Shown: positions 45,500 through 57,284, counted from the first letter of the stretch. The stretch: 64,000 bases of DNA from Rhodeus uyekii (GCA_037043235.1 JAWRVZ010000050.1:2196501-2260500), one strand, 5' to 3'. Translations and numbers: made by a program. Notes: generated by a model from the letters alone, not told the origin.

Positions 45500-46475
45500 T
45501 TTGCCGCCATATTCTGGAAGGCCAGTGGGGGGCCACTAGCGGAAGACGGACCTTGTCCCGGCGAATCTTGGCCAGAACTCCCAGGAGCAGAGCGATCGGG
45601 GGAAAGGCGTACAGGCGTAACCTCGGCCAAACCAGTACCATAGCATCCCGCCCAAGAGGCGCTGGATGTGCTAGAGAAAACCACAGAGGGCAGTGGGTGT
45701 TGTCTACTGAGGCAAACAGGTCGACCTGTGCCTTGCCATATCTTTCCCAAATCTGCTCCACCACTCCACATTCCCCTGGTCTTGCCCCCTGTCTTGATAG
45801 GGCATCTGCTCCCACATTCTGGACCCCCGGGATGTATGCTGCCCTGAGAGAGAGCAACCTCCCCTGGGCCCAGAGGAGGATCTGTCGCGCCAGCTTGTAC
45901 AGTGGTCGCGAACGCAGACCCCCCTGATGGTTGATATACGCGACTGCCGTCATACTGTCGGTGAAGACAGTGACATGATGATCGCGAAGGTCCGGGAGGA
46001 ACGCACAAAGTGCTCTGCGGACCGCCAGTAGCTCTAGCATGTTTATGTGCCAGGTCTGGTGCCAACTGCTCCAAAGACCTTGTGAGGAGCGATCCCTCAG
46101 GACCGCCCCCCAGCCCGAGAGGGAGGCATCTGTCGAGAGAGAGACTCTCCGAACCAGAGCCCCCAGGACCGGGCCTTGAGACAGAAACCAAGAATTTTTC
46201 CACATACTCAGGGTGCGTAGACATCGCCTCGTGACCTTGATAGTGCGAAGTGGGTTCCCCTTCGGGGAGAACCCCTTGGTTTTCAGCCACCACTGCAGTG
46301 GTCTCATGTACAGCAGGCCCAGTGGGATGATACTTGATGCCGCTGCCATGAGCCCTAACACTCTCTGAAAGTGTTTCACTGTGAGCGGCTGGCCCAGCTT
46401 GATGCTCTTGACGGCTGAACGAATGACCTGGATGCGCAGGGGGAGAGCCGAGCAGACATGGCCACAGAGTCCCAA
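45318..46475 (-). pseudogene. DIRS RNase H and connection region
   Basis: After the RT, the frame changes near 46450 and continues through HFQRVLGLMAAAS to the RNase H domain. Catalytic acidic residues are visible in STDASLSGWGAVL, NMLELLAVRRAL, FTDSMTAVAYINHQGG and GADALSRQG. The last part (DLFASVDNTHCPLWFS...) is the usual DIRS region between RNase H and recombinase. The frameshift relative to the RT separates it from the start of the protein. Confidence 0.8.
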
Positions 46476-47437
46476 ATGACTCCCAAAAAAGTGGTTCTCT
46501 GTGCAGGAGAAAGTACACTCTTCTTGGTGTTCAGCCTTAACCCCAGCTCCCTCATGTGAGCCAGCACAACATCTCGATGTCGCGCTGCCAACTGCGGCGA
46601 CTGCGCCAGAATAAGCCAGTCGTCTATATAATTTAAGACACGAATGCCTTGTAGCCGCAGCGGAGCTAGAGCAGCGTCCACCACTTTTGTGAACGTGCGG
46701 GGCGAGAGCGCCAGACCAAACGGAAGTACCTGATACTGGTACGCCTATCCCCCGAAGGCGAACCTCAGGAACTTCCTGTGTTGCGGAAGGAGAAAGACAT
46801 GGAAATATGCGTCCTTCAGGTCAATTGTGACAAACCAATCCTCGGACCTGACCTGCACTATGACCTGCTTGAGTGTCAGCATCTTGAATTTCAGGCGCCT
46901 GACTACTCGATTTAAGAGACGCAAATCCAGAATAGGCCGCAACCCCCCATCCTTTTTTGGAACTATGAAGTACCGGCTGTAAAACCCGGACTTGCTTCCC
47001 GCGAGGGGCACATGCTCGATGGCCCCTTTCGCCAGCAGAGTGTCTACTTCTTGTTCCATAACCAGAGCCTGCTGAGGGCCTACCACCGAGTGTAGGACCC
47101 CCGAGAACCGGGGTGGTGAAACCCCGAACTGAATGGCGTACCCGAAGGTTATTGTACGCAGGACCCACTGAGAGATACCGGGTAGCTGTGACCATGCAGC
47201 CCCGAATTCTACTAAGGGAACCAGCCTCCCTGGGCTGGCCTCTGGTACTGTGAGCATATTCACCACTAAGCCGGGGATTCCGGAAACCTGGGTGGAATGC
47301 TCTAGGACCCTCCTTAGAGGGGGTGGCTCCACCATGGCGGGCTGACGCTGCACATGGGAGACACCACCTAGTTGCGGCTTGGCATCAGGACCGCTTTGTT
47401 TTAGCCTTCTGATTCTTAAGGAAGACCCTGAGATCAC
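46376..47437 (-). pseudogene. DIRS reverse transcriptase, with in-frame stop
   Basis: The upstream part (46745-47437) shows SRYFIVPKKDGGLRPILDLR and the palm A motif TIDLKDAYFHV. The downstream part (46376-46684) has the catalytic YIDDW box and LGLRLNTKKSVLSP. Between them a TAG (about 46746) interrupts the same frame, just after FAFGG. Another frame change follows at about 46450. The RT is therefore inactive as it stands unless the stop is read through. Confidence 0.85.
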
Positions 47438-47488
47438 CTTTTTTACCAGAGGACTGAACTTGGACTTGTCGGCCCGACTTTCCAGGTT

Positions 47489-48203
47489 TTACCGGAGGAA
47501 GTCGAGTCGCGACACTTTCCTTTTGAGCGGCCCTGTGAGCGGAGCTCTGAGACCGCGACTGGTCAACGGTCTCACGTGGAGGGCGGCGGGGAAGAACTTT
47601 GCTGAACGATACCTGCTGTCGTGCAGCCTCCTGAAACTTATCGACGACGCTTTTATGGCGTCGCCAAACAAGCCCGAAAGAGACAGAGGAGCGTCCAGCA
47701 GCACAAATTTATCCCTATCCTTCATAGCAGATAAATTAAGCCATAGGTGTCTCTCCGTGGCCACCAGAGCTGCCATGGAGCGGCCGACAGAGTAGGCCGT
47801 TTCCGTAGTGGTTCGGAGAGACAAATCCACAGTCCGGCGCAGCTCTGCCACTGCCTCCAGACCGATACCACCACCCTCATTGAGGTCCCCAAGCAACTCC
47901 GCTTGATAGGCCTCTCGAAGAGCGATCCTGACTGGGACACGCATCATCTCGTGAGAACTGAGATAAGGGAGGACCCATCACAGCAACCTCAGCGAGATCC
48001 ATCTGTGAACCCCATGAGTGCGAGCGCCGCAATGCCTCGGCAGCAGCAGGTCCTGACCCACGGGGAACACTAGCCTGAGCGGCCTTTTTACAGGCCGCCA
48101 GGCGGGAGCGGAGCGAATGCAGCGAGAACTTCTCACAGTCCTTACAGCCGGCATCCTCAAGTGCCGACCGCGCATGCTCCACTCCCAGACAAACAACACA
48201 CAT
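47489..48203 (-). pseudogene. DIRS Gag-like region, frameshifted
   Basis: The first frame (47877-48203) opens with a Cys-rich CVVCLGVEHARSAL...CKDC motif, and the second (47489-47947) carries the downstream helical part (GRSMAALVATERHLWLNLS). They overlap in different frames at 47877-47947, so the gene is broken once. The N-terminal Cys/His motif and the position 5' of RT identify it as the DIRS ORF1. Confidence 0.7.
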
Positions 48204-48360
48204 AACGTGTATCCCTGCCCGTTATAAAACGCGGACAGGGAAAAACACACGGTCTAAATGTTTGTTCATCCGCCATTCTCACACACAGTCCCTGATTTTT
48301 AAACTATTCTTAGTTTCAATCACTCTCACACAGACATACAGCACGCTGAAGACACTCAGA

Positions 48361-48520
48361 GCTGGCGCTTCCGGGTCCCGGGCGCGCTTTTATGCTCTTC
48401 CTCATGACGTCACCGGCTCGCGCCGGCGGTGACGCATTCACACGCGTTCGTCTCTCATTGGTTGCACAGATCTTCACGTGGTAGACGCGAGGCTATTTCC
48501 CCTAGCGTTTTAGACGCAGC
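48361..48520. repeat. DIRS inverted terminal repeat (5' side of element)
   Basis: Complement of 44477-44634. Contains a TTTTATGC box and CATGACGTCACC. Confidence 0.9.
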
Positions 48521-48740
48521 TCGAGATCGTTCAATGATCGTTCACAGCTTAAAAACACAGTCACACACGTGTATACACATTCACTTATAACATATTCGTG
48601 AGGTCATCACGCTGTACTAGATTGCATACTTTCTTGCGTTCTGCCTGTCTAATGTGCTTTCTCAACAAATTCGTCTTCTTCCAGTTTTTTAACAACTGGC
48701 TTCTTCAACCTGAGCAGAGCTGGCATAAGAACTGAAGCAG

Positions 48741-48744
<4 letters not shown>

Positions 48745-48804
<60 letters not shown>
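48745..48804. repeat. (GT)n microsatellite
   Basis: About 30 GT units inside Tigger copy D, corresponding to the shorter CA tracts in copies A and B. Confidence 0.95.
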
Positions 48805-48806
<2 letters not shown>

Positions 48807-49439
48807 TATCAAAACCTCATACTCATTGGTCAGTAACCGCTCGTTACCTCGTCAATGTCAAAATATTTGAGAAAACCAATCAAATCAGAGAAGGCGGGCT
48901 TTATGTGCACACAGCTGTGAGTGCTTTGGGATTGGGATGGACTCACGCCAGCACTTGCTGCTCATTGAAAAGCGTAGGAATGATGTGCTTTCACTTCAGA
49001 GAGTCTCCAATAACTCCAGATAAAGTCGTTAGATTTGTCGCTAGTTGCTTTTTTGAAAATGTAGTCTGAATACTCGCTAAATATAGCGACAAAGGCGCTA
49101 AGTTGGCAACACTGTCAGCAAGTTCTTTTGCGGCTCTGCGTCACCACTGGAGATTCACGTGCGATTCACGTGCAACGCGAACTCCGCGCATGCGCAGTGA
49201 ACTAGGTACAGTTCTTCAGTCACGAGTTAACCATTTGAAGTGGGGAATTTGTCCCTCTTTTTTGTTTGAGATACTAGGATTCGGCGACATTAAAGAATCA
49301 ACGTAACCGATAAGAAAATACTAAGACAAACAGGGAGTTTGGCGGTTACACTTCAAAAACATAAAAAACAAAACAAAAACGCTGACATAATAGTATTGGC
49401 GAGTTAACCGTGACTCGAGATAAGTGAACTCCACTGTAA

Positions 49440-50293
49440 CATCATTTCAGGTTGCAATCCTGATTTAAAAAATAATTTAAAAAAAATCAATGTTTCAACT
49501 TTTACAATGGTTTGAATGGTAGATATGTGTGCATTGAGGGAAATATATGCAGTGAGGGACAGATTTACCGTGTTTTTAGTGGCATAAACTGTATAAAGCC
49601 TTCAGACACTTATAATTATTTATGTAATAATTTCTTCAGCAGGACAATCCAAAATCCAAAGTTTGACATTTCATTTTTGCTTAAAATTATATTATTTTAA
49701 TGGATTTAAATAATTTTTATTGAATGAGATTTTTTGATCTTTCATTATAAAACTTTTTTTGACAATAAAAAAAACGAGTGACTTTATATAAATTTTGTCA
49801 AATTTTAAATCCTTGTTTGGGGCTTTAGTGATGTTTATCACATCTTTTTTAATACACATCTTTGTGACTTTACTGACACATTTACAATGTCACATTTACA
49901 ACTTACAACTCATTAAAACAGTGAATGAGTTCAAATTGAGTGTCATTTTAACATCTTTTCTAAGAGTGTGTGAATAACATTAACAGGAAATTTCATATTA
50001 TCTTAAAACAGCTTGATTGGTTTTATTGAAAGTTTATTTAATTTATATACAGTGAATGTTGGACAAACTGCAATCGGAGGAAGCTTCAGGTTCATTCAAA
50101 AGACAAAACGTGGACAAAATATAAATATATAATATTAATAATATAATATTTTATCTAGTTTTAACAATAAATGTAAAAAAAAAAGATTTAATCAACACAA
50201 GCAAAATAAATCTTTCATTTAATGTAATCTTTTTCATGAAATTTTGAGTTCATAACAGTGATCTTTTTTTCAATATTTACTTCTGATTCTCAG
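49440..50293. other. Intron upstream of exon G1, no gene seen
   Basis: Very AT-rich, with poly-A/T runs and no recognisable element. Confidence 0.4.
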
Positions 50294-50491
50294 TGAAACT
50301 CACATGTGACATTGAGGGACGAGACCCTCAGTGGACGTACAGCTGGTTTAAAGATGGAAACACTTTTCATTCATATAAATCAACAGAGATCAGTTACAGT
50401 TTCACAGCTGATTATTGGTCTTCCAGTGGTGAATACAGATGTGAAGCAAAGAGATCAGACATCAGTGATGGTGTTTCACTGACTGTATCAG
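50294..50491 (+). CDS. Truncated Ig-domain exon G1
   Basis: Acceptor TTCTGATTCTCAG, 198-bp open frame, donor CAGGTGAGTC, phase 1-1. It matches exon G2 but lacks 54 bp (18 codons) right after its first codons, joining VK directly to LTCDIEG. The A and A' strands are gone, while the B-strand Cys, Trp (YSWFKDG) and F-strand Cys (GEYRCEAKRSD) remain. Because the deletion is in frame and splice sites are intact it may still be spliced in, but the domain should fold poorly. It could equally be a dead exon. Confidence 0.65.
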
Positions 50492-50916
50492 GTGAGTCTT
50501 CATATTCACATCTGATTAATAATCAATTAAAATCAGTATTTGTGGTTCAGCACTTTTCTTCTTCTCTTCTGTATCATCTGTTCTTTTAGAGGAATGAAGT
50601 TAGAGATTCTCTCTTAATGAATCCTCATCATAGATATTAAATAGAATAACTTTACATATTCATGAGTGTTGTAACATTATTTTTTCCAGCTTCAGCAGGA
50701 TTTATAGTAACCTGAGTTGCATTAGTCACAGTTTCACGTGTTTCATGTTATTTTGTCTGTAATTTTACACATTTTTCCTTAGATACTAAAAATAAAGGAA
50801 AAATCTGTAAAATAAACCAGTAAAATAAATTGTATCTATTCCCGATATTGTTTTTGATGGCTGATGCTGAAATCTTAAACAGCAGTTTGTCTAAAATAGC
50901 ATTTAATGTGAAACCC

Positions 50917-50919
<3 letters not shown>

Positions 50920-50956
<37 letters not shown>

Positions 50957-51014
50957 CGCGCACACGCGCACGCGCACACACGCGCACGCGCACGCGCACA
51001 CACGCGCACGCGCG
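50920..51014. repeat. Alternating CA/CG tract (Z-DNA-prone)
   Basis: Starts as (CA)n and becomes a mixed CACACGCGCACGCGCA tract. This is 95 bases of uninterrupted purine-pyrimidine alternation with many CG steps. Confidence 0.9.
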
Positions 51015-51539
51015 ATTCAAACATTACTGTATGTCATTAATGTCACGTTTGGTTCTGGTTTCAGTTTGTTTTCTTGGACTCTTTAGGGTTTGTTACTCAA
51101 CAGTGATTTACTAAAAAACTCATTTTCCTTTGTGTTTTTCACACACACACAGTTTATTAAAGCTCTTACAAATAATTACACAAATGTGTTACAGAATCAA
51201 CAACTCAAAGCAGCTCCTGTCAGGATTGTGTTTCTTTAGTTGATTTTTCATTCTTATGTGTTTGTTTATTGTGCTTTAATTTAGTTTAGTCTTGATTGTT
51301 TCCTAATTTGACTCCTTAATTAACGATTACATTCACTTGTCATCTAATTCGTTCCCTTGTTCATCTGTGTGTTATTAATCACTGTTGTGTTCAGTTCCTC
51401 ATCATTAAGTGTGTGTGTAAGTGTGTGAAACCACAACAGATGTTTAATATCAGCCTGTTTTTCACACAAGGATATTTTGAGTTCATAACGCAGATCATGA
51501 TTCTGTGATTTATTTTCAATATTCACTTCTGTTTCTCAG

Positions 51540-51791
51540 TGAAAGCTGCAGTGAAGGTGAATCCAGATCATCCTGTGTTCAGTGGAGAGACGGTCACTCT
51601 CACATGTGACATTCAGGGAGGACAAGGACAGTGGACGTACAGCTGGTTTAGAGATGGTAAAGATGTCTCACACACAGACCGTCTGTCACACAAAGACAGC
51701 GTCTACATCACATCAGTGTCTGATAGAGAGAAATACAGCTGTGAAGCAAAGAGATCAGACATCAGTGATGGTGTTACACTGACTGTATCAC
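51540..51791 (+). CDS. Ig-domain exon G2 (receptor gene 2)
   Basis: A 252-bp phase 1-1 exon with acceptor CTTCTGTTTCTCAG and donor CGTGAGTC. It encodes a complete C2/I-like domain: VKVNPDHPVFSGETVTLTC (Cys 23), WTYSWFRDG (Trp 36), SVSDREKYSCEAKRSD (Cys 68), and VTLTVS as the last strand. The final exon base is C rather than the G seen in most sister exons, which changes the residue at the next junction but not the frame. Same family as the truncated G1. A conventional FcR-like/LITR-like extracellular domain. Confidence 0.8.
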
Positions 51792-52158
51792 GTGAGTCTT
51801 CATATTCACATCTGATTAATGATCATTTAAAATCAGTATTTCTTCTTCTCTTCTGTATGATCTGTTCTTTAGAGGAATGAAGTTATTCACCGTTAGTCAT
51901 GATTCTCTCAGATGAAGAACAGCAGAAGGTGTTTGATTACAGATACTGTTGTCAGAAATGTTGAAAGTGAAACTGAAGTGAGTTTATAGAGCAGGGGTTG
52001 GTGACGTTCGACACACAGAGTTCACTGGATTGAGAGTAAAAGTGAGAGAGAAGAATGTGTTTCATTCAGATAAAGAACCTCCTCCTTCATTCAGATCCAC
52101 AGTTTGAGGAAGTTCAAAGTGTGAGAATGAAAGTGTGTAGCTCTGAAAACCATCATCA

Positions 52159-52282
<124 letters not shown>

Positions 52283-52551
52283 TACTGACTGTTTACAGCT
52301 TGTTCTGCTGTATATAATTAACGCTATACATTCCTGAGATATTCAGACAATATATATAGAGTCCTATGAAATATTCCACACACATCGAGCTGATGCATGT
52401 AAAGCTCTGTTCACACACACCAGATGAGAGCTTTATTTCATATTAGCATTATGGATCACAATATTGATCACATTTTATGTTTATAAGCAACACAGGTCTG
52501 TAATGAATAGCGTCTCCCAGTGATCAGGAGATGCTGTTACACTCAAGCCCG

Positions 52552-52553
<2 letters not shown>

Positions 52554-52600
<47 letters not shown>
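52554..52600. repeat. (GT)n microsatellite
   Basis: About 23 GT units, 270 bases after the 52.2-kb CA tract and of opposite strand sense. Confidence 0.95.
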
Positions 52601-52604
<4 letters not shown>

Positions 52605-54225
52605 TTTGTACAGACTGGGAAGTGTTTGAGGAGGTTTGAACTGTTGAGGACTTAAACTTTTACTGATTACATTCAATTCTGATTGGACTCATTGATACCA
52701 GTAAATACTATGAGAACATGTTCAGAACCGTGGATTAATTGATCCTCTCGAGCCTCAAGTTTGACATTTGTGTTTTTTTCAGCTGCTTATAAACAAATTA
52801 ATGGCAAAAGTGTCGTTACACTGTATTCTGCATGAACAGAGTACAATAATATATGAGAAACATGCATGAAGATGTTTGAATTTGTTTATTGAAAAAAAAA
52901 ATCATTTAAGTCACTGAAATAAGGCCATAAAACACACCCTAAAAGTGAGTCTACAATAACTTTGAGAACTCAGTTTTGTGAACGAGTTTTTGCTTCATAA
53001 TGTGAAAATCATCCTGTCCTTCAAATGAGAAAATATATCATTTAAATTTCGTAACACATTTTGCTGATAAAGCCCATATATGAGTCTGTGTGAATGATCC
53101 TGAATAATGATTCTGAATAATGATCCTGAATAATGCAGTGATTCACACTTGAGACAATGAGCAGGAAATGCCTTTTAAGGTCGAGCCGCAGCATCTCAAT
53201 AAGATTCAGACTGAAATTAATGCAGTGCTTCTCAAACTTTGAGTTCTGGACACACTTAACATCTCCAACCATCTCCACAGTCCCCAAATGATTATGATTG
53301 TTAACCTTTTTAAAAAAAAAAACATTTGTCAGCTATTTATTTATTTGTAATAATATTTGTCAGCTAAAATAACATCTTTTCAGTTATTTTCATTTGCTTT
53401 CATTTATACTCAAACACTAGTTGTTCAAATCACATTGACTTAAGCATATTTCAGAATATAAGTAGAATCTTTCTCACAATGACTTATTGTCTGGCACTTG
53501 TACGCATGCGCAGAGAAGCAGAGAGTTACTCTAGCGACACCTGCTGGCCAAAGTGTGTTAATGCGAGATCATAGCAAACACGACACATACGTTTTCTTAG
53601 TTAAAGTTAAAGTGTAATATACAAAGCGCAATCTATAGTAATATCAGTAATAAATTATGAGTATATTTTCCGCACTTTTCCATGATCATAGGAAGGTTTG
53701 GAAGTGGAACAGAAGCAGGAAAGTTCCCGAAGACCCGCTGGAAACTAACAGAAATCTCAGATTAACATTTTCCCTTAATAATAACCTTAATTTAAAAACT
53801 GCATTTTGTGTTTACTTGTGTTTCCTTTGACTAACATTTAAGTTTCTTTGATCTGCAACATTTAAGTGTGACAGACATGGGGAAAAAAAAAGAAATCAGG
53901 AAGGAAGCAAAAACTTTTTCACATCACTGTATATTTACATTTGCTCCAATAAACCATGACTATAATCCCATAATCAGTTTGTATCAGATCTCTGTTGTCA
54001 GAAGCTCAACACAACTCTCCTCCCTCATGAGCTGCTCCATCAATAACAGCCGTTAGCAAACACAAAACTCTCTAATCCCCCTCAAACAAAATAATTCATG
54101 AATACATGTGTGATAAAACAAAAAACAAAAACATTTATGAATTACACATATAGCTATTCTATGACTTTTCTGTTCCCCCCCCCCCAGTGAGCATACATAC
54201 ATACAGCTTAACTGTGGCAATGTAT
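52605..54225. other. Intronic stretch, no exon seen
   Basis: No Ig, transmembrane or transposase motif recognised. An acceptor-like TTTTTTTCAG at about 52782 precedes a short open stretch (AAYKQINGK...) that stops within 20 codons and is not hydrophobic. I do not call it an exon. Confidence 0.4.
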
Positions 54226-54247
54226 CACACGCACACACACACACACA

Positions 54248-54345
<98 letters not shown>
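54226..54345. repeat. Compound (CA)n(CGCA)n(CA)n microsatellite
   Basis: A central block of about 15-17 CGCA units flanked by CA runs on both sides. Confidence 0.95.
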
Positions 54346-54346
<1 letters not shown>

Positions 54347-54495
54347 CAATGTTTTTATTTTAAATGAAATGAATTAACTTTATTTCCCATATTAATAGTC
54401 TATATTTAGATTTTTTTTCACATTATTCTCTTTTTAAGCATTAATACACTAAATAAGTTTAAACTCCTCAAAAACTCAAAATGGAAGTTTTTTTT

Positions 54496-54537
54496 GTCAT
54501 TTATTATGAATATGTGAGTTCCTGTAATCTATAAACT
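54496..54537 (+). repeat. Displaced distal part of the E-type upstream module
   Basis: TTATTATGAATATGTGAGTT...CTGTAATCTATAA matches the start of the modules at 6716 and 60247. The rest of the module resumes only at 55673, after an insertion. Confidence 0.75.
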
Positions 54538-55672
54538 AAATCCATGACTTTAATATACGAGCGCAAAACTGATGTTTGTGTGCGGGTAAATTACATCCGC
54601 GAGCGGAAAACAGAGCTAGCTCAAAAATAAAAAACAATAAAAATAACTCGCTGCTCTTGACTTTTGTAACTTTAATATATTCAGATATTTTTAATATATA
54701 GTGAAGACAATTCAAAGCTATTTTACATTTGATTATTTTAATCAAATTAGCTGAGAGTAATTGCTGGTTCTACCTGAAAAACACTACTGTGTTTGTTCTT
54801 CTGAGCCCTGATGAAGGAACACTAAATACATACTGTTTTATTGAATGAAAGATAATATATGACAACAGAAGCATGAAAATAACTGAGGGAAATATATATA
54901 GGGACATGACCAGAGCAAAGGCAGGATATACTTCCCTCAATTTAAAATATTTATTGACTTCAAAACTGGTGTATGAGCTCTAAGTGTCATGTACATTTTA
55001 TTCTAACGTACACTATATTTCCTCTTGTATTTGCAGGTCATGTTCTTGAATGCAGCAAATAACAACATAACGTTGACAGCATACAACTTCTTTTCAGAAG
55101 GTCGTACCTGTGCATTTACTTATAATAAATCCTAGAAAACTTGTATAAAGTATAGTTTGGTCTTAAATCACTCGACTGGGACACGTGAAATTACAGCAAA
55201 ACAATATTAATACAATTTAATCGACAGAAAAACCATAATATGCAATGTGACTGAATCATATCTTTGCCTGAGCTCTAGATTGACAATCACAGGCGTCCAA
55301 TCACAACTGACCTCTGGAAAAAAGGGAACTAACCAATGACATTTGATGTTACAAGAGCAAGCTCCGCCCACGACTGACAAAAATAAAAGTGCTCGCGCGA
55401 GCAAAAACAGCAGTTGAGAGCGGGCGAATGTTCGCGCGTGCGAGTGATTATAGTGAGCTCGCGGGTACGCTCGTTCCTTTTTTAGCACGGAATTAACGCT
55501 ATACAGGGGGTGTAGAGGGACTTGCGACACACGCCTGCTCTCCAGCACAGCTTCAGCGCCACTGCCGCTTAAGTGACATTACAGGGAAATGTAAAATGAA
55601 GGAGGTTTAATACAGGTTCGGCAAGTTCGGCGGGCCCGATATGGCCCGCGGGCCGTAGTTTGCCCACCCCTG
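54538..55672. mobile_element. Insertion upstream of exon E3, ending in a hAT terminus
   Basis: The right end GGCCCGCGGGCCGTAGTTTGCCCACCCCTG is the complement of a well-known hAT terminus (CAGGGGTGGGCAAAC). The left end is not found. 54555-54620 matches the interior of the 26.06-kb pogo-like MITE, so the block is composite. It replaces about 170 bp of the E-type upstream module. Confidence 0.6.
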
Positions 55673-55811
55673 ATCTAGAATATAAATGTTCTTCATAATA
55701 TCTTCTTTTCTGCAGTGACATTTATGCTAGTTTAGGACAGATGGAGAAAATTCACTTACTTTGACTTTGTTAGATGTTTAATCATAACTTCTGTTTGTTC
55801 ATTTCTTACAG

Positions 55812-56057
55812 AGAAACCTAAAGCTGTTCTGAAAGTTCAGCCGAATCCATCACAGATATTCAGAGGAGAGAATGTTACTCTCACATGTGACGTACAGGGG
55901 GAAGGATGGAGATACGAATGGTGGTGTGATGGAGAGCAAACATCTAAAGAGTTCAAGATCACAGCAGAGAAAACACAGGTGTGCAGGTGTTTCGGCTACA
56001 GAGGATCAGGATATTTCTGCTCTGAATGGAGTGATATAGTGACTCTGTCTGTATCGG
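55812..56057 (+). CDS. Ig-domain exon E3 (receptor gene 2), F-strand cysteine lost
   Basis: A 246-bp phase 1-1 exon with intact TTTCTTACAG acceptor and GGTGAGTG donor, open throughout. Its first 35 residues are nearly the same as E1. It is four codons shorter than E1/E2, owing to losses in the central WWCDGEQTSKEFK stretch and near the end. The conserved FGC of the other E exons is FGY here, so only five of six cysteines remain. If FGC is the F-strand cysteine, as alignment with the F-type YWCRG suggests, the canonical intradomain disulphide cannot form. Followed by the standard E downstream module and then F3. Confidence 0.78.
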
Positions 56058-56472
56058 GTGAGTGATCATCACTGACTCACATCAGCATCTGCTCACATTG
56101 AATATTAAATGTTTTCTTTGTGTTGGAATAAGGGATGTAATTCCCGATCATTCCCATGATGGATGGTGGTTTAAATGAATGATGAATGATGGATGGATGA
56201 TGAGTTTAACACTGTGAGATGTGTTTACTGCAGTTCATACAGTCACCGGCATGAATATGAGCACATGCTCAAAACAGCAGCTTCCTCATCCGAATAAGGA
56301 TTGTGTTGTGTAAAGAACTGATTGACACCAATTCACGTTTTAGGATGGATGTTTTTTATTCTGTTGGAAACACATAACAGCGATGATCAGATTCGGGAAT
56401 CACTCTCATGATTTATAGAGAACTGAGAGTATAACTGGACAAAAATTATATATGACAAAATAATGTAAACTA
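56058..56472 (+). repeat. E downstream / F upstream joined module
   Basis: E-type downstream flank to about 56295, then the F-type upstream block (CTGTTGGAAACACATAACAG...) that also precedes F1 at 35500. This is the most complete example of the E-F cassette in the window. Confidence 0.8.
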
Positions 56473-57284
56473 CAGTGGAGTTCACTTATCTCAAGCTCGT
56501 TTAACTCGCCAATACTATTATGTCGACTTTTTTGAAGTGGATCCGCCAAACTCCCTATTTGTCTTAGCATTTTCTCATTGGTTACGTCGATTATTTTATG
56601 TCGCCGAACCCTGATATCTCGAGCACAAAAGAGGGACAAATTCAACACTTCACATGGTTATTTCGTGACTAATGATCGTACCGAGTTCACTGCGCATGTG
56701 CTGAGTTTCCGTTGCACGTACAGCGACGCGCAACAGCAGAAGAACTCGCGGAAGTGGCAGAAAATAAAGCCTTACAGATGCTATCTTGGAAGATGAGGTT
56801 GTCCAGGAATTCCCAGATTACGTTGACATCGACAAAGATGTCGTTACTGATAGAAGCTTAGAAACATTTGTTTTCAAGCAGACCGTTAAAGGCAAAAAGC
56901 AATTAAGCATTTTAGACTTTGTAAAGAAACCATAGTAACCGCGTGTGCAATACTATCAGAACTGTGTCCGAGCGAAATGACTGTTATGAGCGAATGTGTT
57001 TATGTGTTGTGACTGTGTTTACTCTGTGAGCGATCATTGTGTTTTAAATGTTGGAGAATATAATTAAAGGTTTGTATGGAGAATGGAAGGTGTTTTTTAT
57101 TGTATACTAGTAAATCTCTGCTGTTAGTTGCTGCACATATGCCTTTTGTTGTTAGCAAACATATACATATGTACATTTTTATAGCATGCCGATCGCTTCA
57201 TCAAATAAATCGCCACATTGGCTGTTGGTTATCTCAAAGCTTTTTTGCAACCCCCGAGGCCGTCGACATATCCGGGTTCGACTG
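56473..57284 (+). mobile_element. Tigger/pogo-like element, copy E, with both ends
   Basis: CAGTGGAGTTCACTTATCTC at the left and GTCGACATATCCGGGTTCGACTG at the right are flanked by TA (56471-56472, 57285-57286). It is 812 bp. Paralogous sequence upstream of F1 (about 35635) lacks the element. The right flank repeats about 26 bases of the left flank (TATATATGACAAAATAATG), more than the TA duplication expected. Confidence 0.85.
56777..56935 (+). pseudogene. C-terminal end of a Tigger-type transposase
   Basis: A 52-codon open stretch within copy E ends in KGKKQLSILDFVKKP and a TAG stop (56933-56935). This is the conserved C-terminal end of many pogo/Tigger transposases, preceded by an acidic FPDYVDIDKDVVTD segment. 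Everything upstream (DNA-binding and DDE domains) is missing. It shows that the family derives from an autonomous Tigger element. Confidence 0.65.

Larger units (their letters stand above)
44431..48526 (-). mobile_element. DIRS-type tyrosine-recombinase retrotransposon (4.1 kb)
   Basis: Has inverted terminal repeats of about 160 bp (44477-44634 and 48361-48520), with an extra 46-bp extension at the 44431 end. It contains, on the minus strand, Gag-like frames, a reverse transcriptase, RNase H and a tyrosine recombinase. There is no target duplication. These features together define DIRS-like elements, which integrate by site-specific recombination rather than by an integrase or endonuclease. 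The copy is GC-richer than its surroundings. RT and Gag carry lesions; the recombinase frame is open. Confidence 0.9.
44192..49436 (-). mobile_element. Tigger/pogo-like element, copy D, split by a DIRS retrotransposon
   Basis: 44192-44430 is the right part of the Tigger family (outer end truncated: GGCTCGGGGTTTGC). 48527-49436 is the left part, ending in AAGTGAACTCCACTG followed by TA. Between them lies the DIRS element. Flanks at 44430 and about 48527 rejoin to the continuous sequence seen in copies A and E. Confidence 0.8.

Noticed and set aside
45445..46518. 357-codon minus-strand ORF overlapping the DIRS RNase H region
   Set aside because: Alternative frame of the GC-rich RNase H sequence; the catalytic motifs are in the other frame.
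50690..50715. Transmembrane exon after G1 (acceptor-like TTTTTTCCAG)
   Set aside because: The frame (ASAGFIVT) stops after eight residues.
52782..52850. Possible transmembrane or terminal exon after an acceptor-like TTTTTTTCAG
   Set aside because: The encoded stretch is short, not hydrophobic and ends in a stop within 20 codons.
54053..54349. Cys/Val/Ala-rich minus-strand ORF
   Set aside because: Product of the (CA)n(CGCA)n tract.
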